Shown: positions 6,480 to 10,058 of the stretch, one piece after another | Numbering within the stretch: position 1 is the first letter of the stretch | Layout: the number at the start of each line of letters is the position of its first letter | NCBI GenBank assembly: GCA_964617105.1 | Contig: CAZTWC010000120.1 | Span: 1-10,058, forward strand | Direction: 5' to 3' | DNA length: 10,058 bases | DNA from: CAZTWC01 sp964617105 [NCBI: uncultured Myxococcia bacterium] | Lineage (GTDB): Bacteria; CAZTWC01 | The notes under the pieces: model-generated | Databases searched by the model: none | What the model was told of the DNA's origin: nothing | Seen by the model: the letters and a program-made list of their open reading frames with translations, nothing else | Made by a program: the position numbers and the translations under genes

Positions 6480-6483
6480 GGAG
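6479..6483 (+). promoter_or_regulatory. Ribosome binding site fixing the gamma-subunit start
   Basis: GGGAG begins on the last base of the upstream TAG stop and lies 6 bases before ATG 6490. It supports that start over the in-frame ATG at 6451, which would overlap the regulator gene. Confidence 0.7.
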
Positions 6484-6489
6484 ATTGAG

Positions 6490-7038
6490 ATGATAGAGTT
6501 AAGATTTCATGGCCGGGGAGGGCAAGGGGCAGTGGTAGCCTCCAAGATTTTTGCCGAGGCACTTTTTTATGAAGATAAATTCGTTCAATCGTTTCCCGCT
6601 TTTGGGGTTGAACGGCGAGGTGCACCCGTTACCGCCTTTACCAGAATAGATGATAAACCCATCAGGTTGAGAACCAATATCTACCAACCTGATCATATCG
6701 TGGTTTTGGATCCAACCCTGATAGATACCACCGATGTAACCGCCGGCCTTAAGGAGGGCGGGATAGTGTTAATCAATATTGACCGGGAGCCCTCTACCTA
6801 TACCAGGTTATCGGGATTCAAGGTGGCAACTGTTGACGCCAACCTGATAGCCACCGAATACCGCCTGGGTTCTCCCGCCTATCCTATTGTCAATACCGCT
6901 ATTTTAGGGGCTCTGTCCAGGGTCACCGAATTGGTGGGAATAGAGTCGGTATGCAAAGCCATCAGTAAAAGTGTTCCCACGAAGCCGGAAGCCAACTCCG
7001 AGGCTGCCCGGAAGGCTTTTAACCAGGTTTTGTATTGA
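6490..7038 (+). CDS. porG: 2-oxoacid:ferredoxin oxidoreductase, gamma subunit
   Basis: 182 residues, normal for a stand-alone gamma subunit. It begins with the family's glycine-rich signature [16 protein letters not shown] (4-19), followed by [17 protein letters not shown], typical of the POR/VOR gamma domain, which helps bind CoA and frames the catalytic core. A late [14 protein letters not shown] stretch also fits. ATG 6490 has a good ribosome site and its product starts at the expected MIELRFHG. It sits between the XRE-cupin regulator and the fused delta subunit, in the order gamma-delta-alpha seen in archaeal-type four-subunit enzymes. The oxoacid (pyruvate, branched-chain or aryl) cannot be read from this subunit, so the por symbol is by family rather than proven substrate. 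Confidence 0.9.
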   Translation: MIELRFHGRGGQGAVVASKIFAEALFYEDKFVQSFPAFGVERRGAPVTAFTRIDDKPIRLRTNIYQPDHIVVLDPTLIDTTDVTAGLKEGGIVLINIDREPSTYTRLSGFKVATVDANLIATEYRLGSPAYPIVNTAILGALSRVTELVGIESVCKAISKSVPTKPEANSEAARKAFNQVLY

Positions 7039-7067
7039 TTTTCAGAATTTACATAAATGGCAACCTA

Positions 7068-7089
7068 GTATTAGCAAAGTATTAGCAAA
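7068..7089. repeat. Perfect 11-base tandem duplication between porG and the fusion gene
   Basis: GTATTAGCAAA occurs twice in a row (7068-7078 and 7079-7089) in the 63-base gap between genes, ending 12 bases before the next start codon. It could be a replication-slippage duplication or a paired binding site. One unit equals about one helical turn. Confidence 0.7.
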
Positions 7090-7101
7090 ATTGGGTGAAA
7101 A

Positions 7102-8910
7102 ATGGATTATAAAAACAAACCGATAATTTTCAACTCCGAACAAGATATGCCCTATCTTCCAGTTTCATCAGGCTCCATGCTCTGGAACAAAACTGGCAGT
7201 TGGCGCTATTTGCGGCCGGTGCATCAAAATTATCTTTCTCCTTGTCAGGCCGGCTGTCCTACCGCCAACAATATCGAATCATGGATCAGGTATATAGAAA
7301 TTGGCGATTATCCACAGGCGTTGAAAATATTGCGCACAGAAAATCCTTTTCCGGGAATATGCGGACGGGTCTGTTTTCATCCCTGTCAGGAGTCTTGCAA
7401 CCGTGGACAATACGATGGTGAAGTCTCTATTAACAATCTGGAGAGATTCCTTTCGGAGCAGGAGCAAGAGAAAGCCGTTACTCCGGATAATTTTTTTTCT
7501 GACACCGGTTTCAAGGTGGGAGTAGTGGGCGGAGGGCCGGCTGGATTGGCCTGCGCCTACCATGCCCGCCGTCTTGGCCACCAGGTGGTGTTGTTTGAAA
7601 CCAATGCCGAGGCCGGTGGTATTTGCCGTTACGGTATCCCATCATACCGGCTGCCCCGATATGTTTTGCAGCGGGAGATCACTATGCTGCGGGAGATGGG
7701 CATTGAACTTAAGGTTAACACCAGAGTGGGCCGTGATATAACCTGGGAGGAATTGGAGCAGCAATTCGATGCCGTGTTTATTGCCACCGGCGTCTGGAAG
7801 AGCCGTAAAATGATGATCGATAACGAAGATGCTCAGGGAGTGATGCCGGGGTTGAAATTTCTCTACCAGGTGGCCAATGGAGAGGTTCCTCCTTTGGGTA
7901 AAAATATTCTGGTAATTGGTGGAGGCAATACCGCGTTGGATACAGCCCGCACCGCTTTGCGGCTGGCGGCTCCCCAGGGTGGAAAAGTATATGTGGTATA
8001 TAGACGCTCCCGGGAAGAGATGCCTGCTTTTGCGGCAGAATTGAAAGAGGCGGACAGGGAGGGTATCGAATTTATTATGCTTACTGCTCCCGAACGGGTG
8101 CTGGTGGAGGATGGCAAAGTTATTGGCCTGGAATGTGCCAAGATGAGGTTGGGCGAACCGGATGACAGTGGCCGCCGACGCCCGGTTAAAGTGGACGGCA
8201 GTGAGCACGTAATGGAGGCGGATAATATTTTTGCCGCCATTGGTGAGCAGTTGGATGAACAGATGATCCCCGATGGCCTGGAACTCCACTGGGGTAAAGC
8301 AGTAGTCGATGACACCGGGCTTACCTCCAGGAAAAAATGGTTTGCCGGCGGTGATATGATCGACCAGCCCCACTCGGTGGTGGATGCTCTGGGCTCTGGT
8401 AAGCGAGCCGCTATTGTGATGGATTGTATGCACCGCGGCCTCGATTTTTCCCAAATCAAAGAGACCATCGGCATAGGTTCAAAGGGCGTTCTTTCCATGC
8501 GCAATTATGTTATGACTTTGCAAGAGGAAACCATTGAGGATGGTAAGGAAGTTTTGCCTTATGAGAAGATAAACCGCTTTTATTTTGAGAGTAGCCAACG
8601 CGGAAAAATGCCCAAATTGACTCTAAAACAGCGTTTGGGAACTGGTGGTGATGATTCCATCGCTGCAACTTCTAAAGAGGTAAATTTGGGGTTAAGCAGG
8701 GACGCTGCCTTGCATGATAGTTTACGCTGTTTTCATTGTGGTCAGTGTACTATGTGTGATACTTGCCTGATATACTGTCCCGAGGTGTCTATAAGGCGCC
8801 AGGTAAGTGAATATGGCTATCACATTGACTTGGATTATTGCAAGGGTTGTGGGCTTTGCGTAAAGGAATGCCCCCGTGGTTGTATCATTATGGAAAAGGA
8901 ATTGAGGTAA
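7102..8910 (+). CDS. GltD/NfnB-like NAD(P)H:flavin oxidoreductase fused to PorD-type 2[4Fe-4S] ferredoxin
   Basis: 602 residues, far longer than a normal delta subunit (~100). The N-terminal Fe-S domain (about 40-120) has C48 and C52, then C87, C91, C95 and C99 around GRVCFHPC and ESCNRG. The FAD fold starts with GGGPAGLA (143-150) and the NAD(P) fold with GGGNTALD (273-280). YRRSREEMPA (300-309) suggests NADPH preference as in GltD. The C-terminal ferredoxin (about 541-596) has RCFHCGQC, then CxxCxxxCP (552-560) and CxxCxxCxxxCP (580-591), enough for two [4Fe-4S] clusters. The likely role is to carry electrons between the oxoacid-oxidising core and NAD(P)H as well as ferredoxin. Related GltD-type fusions occur near 2-oxoacid oxidoreductases in other anaerobes (recalled). 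The ribosome site is weak (GGGTG, 7093-7097). The alpha gene starts 4 bases after its stop. Confidence 0.9.
   Translation: MDYKNKPIIFNSEQDMPYLPVSSGSMLWNKTGSWRYLRPVHQNYLSPCQAGCPTANNIESWIRYIEIGDYPQALKILRTENPFPGICGRVCFHPCQESCNRGQYDGEVSINNLERFLSEQEQEKAVTPDNFFSDTGFKVGVVGGGPAGLACAYHARRLGHQVVLFETNAEAGGICRYGIPSYRLPRYVLQREITMLREMGIELKVNTRVGRDITWEELEQQFDAVFIATGVWKSRKMMIDNEDAQGVMPGLKFLYQVANGEVPPLGKNILVIGGGNTALDTARTALRLAAPQGGKVYVVYRRSREEMPAFAAELKEADREGIEFIMLTAPERVLVEDGKVIGLECAKMRLGEPDDSGRRRPVKVDGSEHVMEADNIFAAIGEQLDEQMIPDGLELHWGKAVVDDTGLTSRKKWFAGGDMIDQPHSVVDALGSGKRAAIVMDCMHRGLDFSQIKETIGIGSKGVLSMRNYVMTLQEETIEDGKEVLPYEKINRFYFESSQRGKMPKLTLKQRLGTGGDDSIAATSKEVNLGLSRDAALHDSLRCFHCGQCTMCDTCLIYCPEVSIRRQVSEYGYHIDLDYCKGCGLCVKECPRGCIIMEKELR
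8904..8908 (+). promoter_or_regulatory. Ribosome binding site of the alpha subunit inside the preceding gene's end
   Basis: GAGGT overlaps the final codons and stop of the fusion gene and lies 6 bases before ATG 8915, a typical sign of coupled translation of two subunits made in equal amounts. Confidence 0.6.
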
Positions 8911-8914
8911 ATAA

Positions 8915-10058
8915 ATGAAAAAAGTTATTGTTGGCAACCATGCAGTTTCTTATGGGGTGCAACTGGCCAGAGCTCAGGTCTTAGCCGCCTATCCAATCAC
9001 TCCCCAGTCATCGGTGGTGGAGGAATTATCGGAGATATGTGCTGATGGCAAACTGGACGCCAGGTTTATCAAAGTTGAGTCGGAGCACTCCGCCATGGCC
9101 ACTATAATAGGAGCCTGCTCCACCGGTGTGCGGGCTTTTACCGCCACCAGTTCCCAGGGTTTGGCCCTGATGCACGAGTTACTTCACTGGGCTAGTGGCG
9201 CCCGCCTGCCTTTGGTCATGGCCAATGTCAATCGGGCTTTGGGACCGGGATGGAATATCTGGGCCGACCAACTGGATTCACTTTCACAGCGCGATACCGG
9301 GTGGATGCAAGTCTATTGCGAAGATAACCAGGAGGTGTTGGATGCCACCATTCAGGCCTTTAGGATTGCTGAACTTGTCAATTTACCTATGATGATAACC
9401 TTTGACGCTTTTTTTCTTTCCCATACCTCGGAAGTGGTGGATATTCCCGACCAGGAAGAGGTGGACAGATTTTTACCCAAGTATGACCCGGAGTTTTTTC
9501 TCAATACCAAAGATCCCCGCTCTTTTGGTGCTCTTACTTCGCCGGATCATTACATGGAGATGCGCTATAAAATCCAGTCCGGCATGGATAAGGCCCTAAA
9601 GGTGAGTAAAGAGGTCTTTCAAGAGTTTAACCAGATTTTTGGCCGCCAGTATGACCTGGTGGAAAAGTATAAAATGGATGATGCCCAGGTGGTTTTGGTT
9701 ACTGCTGGCACGGTTACATCCACTAGTAAAGAGGTGGTGGATGAGTTGCGCGACAAGGGGGAGAAAGTGGGCCTCCTGAAGATCAGGATGTTTAGACCAT
9801 TCCCGGCCGAAGAGATACTAGAGGCTTTAAAAGGGAGAAAGAAAGTCCTGGTTTTGGACCGCAATATGAGTCCTGGTTTGGGCGGTATTTTTGCCCAGGA
9901 GGTAAAGGCGGTGGTGGGCAGATACACTCCGGTACATGGTTTTGTAGCCGGTCTGGGTGGAAGGGATATCACTCCGGATGCTATCAAACAAGTGATAAGC
10001 AAAGGCAAAGAGTTAGAGGATCAGGACACTCAAATCAATTGGGTGGGACTGCACTCTT
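8915..10058 (+). CDS. porA: 2-oxoacid:ferredoxin oxidoreductase, alpha subunit (3' end outside window)
   Basis: The frame runs without a stop for 381 codons to the window edge; family members are ~390 residues, so only the last few are probably missing. It opens with MKKVIVGNHAVSYG and has the alpha-subunit landmarks AAYPITPQSS (24-33), VESEHSAMATIIGA (54-67), TATSSQGLALMHE (76-88), WNIWADQ-DSLSQRDTGWMQ (113-132) and the later domain II segment LVTAGTVTSTSKEVVDELR. This subunit contributes the domain that pairs with the TPP-binding beta subunit to decarboxylate the oxoacid. The match to archaeal-type pyruvate oxidoreductase alpha subunits (recalled) makes pyruvate the first guess, but the closely related isovalerate-type enzymes share these motifs. 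The beta subunit should follow directly to the right. Confidence 0.92.
   Translation, partial: MKKVIVGNHAVSYGVQLARAQVLAAYPITPQSSVVEELSEICADGKLDARFIKVESEHSAMATIIGACSTGVRAFTATSSQGLALMHELLHWASGARLPLVMANVNRALGPGWNIWADQLDSLSQRDTGWMQVYCEDNQEVLDATIQAFRIAELVNLPMMITFDAFFLSHTSEVVDIPDQEEVDRFLPKYDPEFFLNTKDPRSFGALTSPDHYMEMRYKIQSGMDKALKVSKEVFQEFNQIFGRQYDLVEKYKMDDAQVVLVTAGTVTSTSKEVVDELRDKGEKVGLLKIRMFRPFPAEEILEALKGRKKVLVLDRNMSPGLGGIFAQEVKAVVGRYTPVHGFVAGLGGRDITPDAIKQVISKGKELEDQDTQINWVGLHS

Noticed and set aside
6451-6489. ATG 6451 as the start of the gamma subunit
   Set aside because: It would overlap the regulator gene and add 13 residues before the conserved start [11 protein letters not shown].
7642-8454. 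Long open frame on the minus strand (270 codons) and another at 7863-8504
   Set aside because: Both lie opposite the fusion gene, whose cofactor motifs are unmistakable. Their translations show no domain, and they have no ribosome site or promoter.
1-10058. Mobile element, CRISPR array, tRNA or defence system
   Set aside because: No transposase or integrase motifs, terminal inverted repeats, regularly spaced repeats or tRNA-like folds were seen, and nearly all sequence is accounted for by housekeeping, signalling and metabolic genes.

Overview
The window looks like chromosome from an anaerobic bacterium, most likely a clostridial member of the Bacillota. The grounds are a radical-SAM haem enzyme of the Ahb/NirJ type, a multi-subunit 2-oxoacid:ferredoxin oxidoreductase, a sigma-54 activator, compact spacing with clear GGAGG-type ribosome sites, and intermediate base composition. 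This assignment is inference. There is no mobile element, rRNA, tRNA or CRISPR array, and no gene is visibly broken. Only the two end genes are cut, by the window edges.

Layout. (1) 1-339: C-terminal part of a radical-SAM/SPASM enzyme resembling AhbD/NirJ2 of siroheme-dependent haem synthesis. (2) 340-560: regulatory gap with a sigma-70-like promoter and a perfect FNR-type palindrome. (3) 561-3544: a two-gene unit encoding an NtrC-class response regulator and a large membrane-anchored protein with two PilZ (c-di-GMP-binding type) domains, the first split by a zinc ribbon. (4) 5670-3603, minus strand: a two-gene unit encoding an MTA/purine nucleoside phosphorylase-like enzyme and a 12-helix transporter of the ADP/ATP translocase (NTT) type. 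(5) 5671-5897: divergent intergenic region with a near-consensus promoter for the plus strand. (6) 5898-10058: an operon of an XRE-cupin regulator, a 2-oxoacid:ferredoxin oxidoreductase gamma subunit, a large fusion of a GltD/NfnB-like NAD(P)H:flavin oxidoreductase with a PorD-like 2[4Fe-4S] ferredoxin, and the alpha subunit (cut at the edge). The TPP-binding beta subunit is expected just beyond the right edge.

How they may work together. The right-hand operon should build one complex that oxidises a 2-oxoacid with CoA, or runs in reverse. Because the delta subunit carries its own FAD/NAD(P)H module, electrons could pass directly between the oxoacid and a pyridine nucleotide. The left-hand unit pairs phosphorylation-driven sigma-54 transcription with a probable c-di-GMP sensor, under what looks like oxygen/redox control. 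The minus-strand pair suggests nucleoside salvage or transport, but the phosphorylase lacks the usual base-recognition residues, so its substrate is open. No gene here is clearly an undescribed system. The most unusual objects are the zinc-ribbon-split double PilZ protein, the GltD-PorD fusion and the atypical phosphorylase with its NTT partner.
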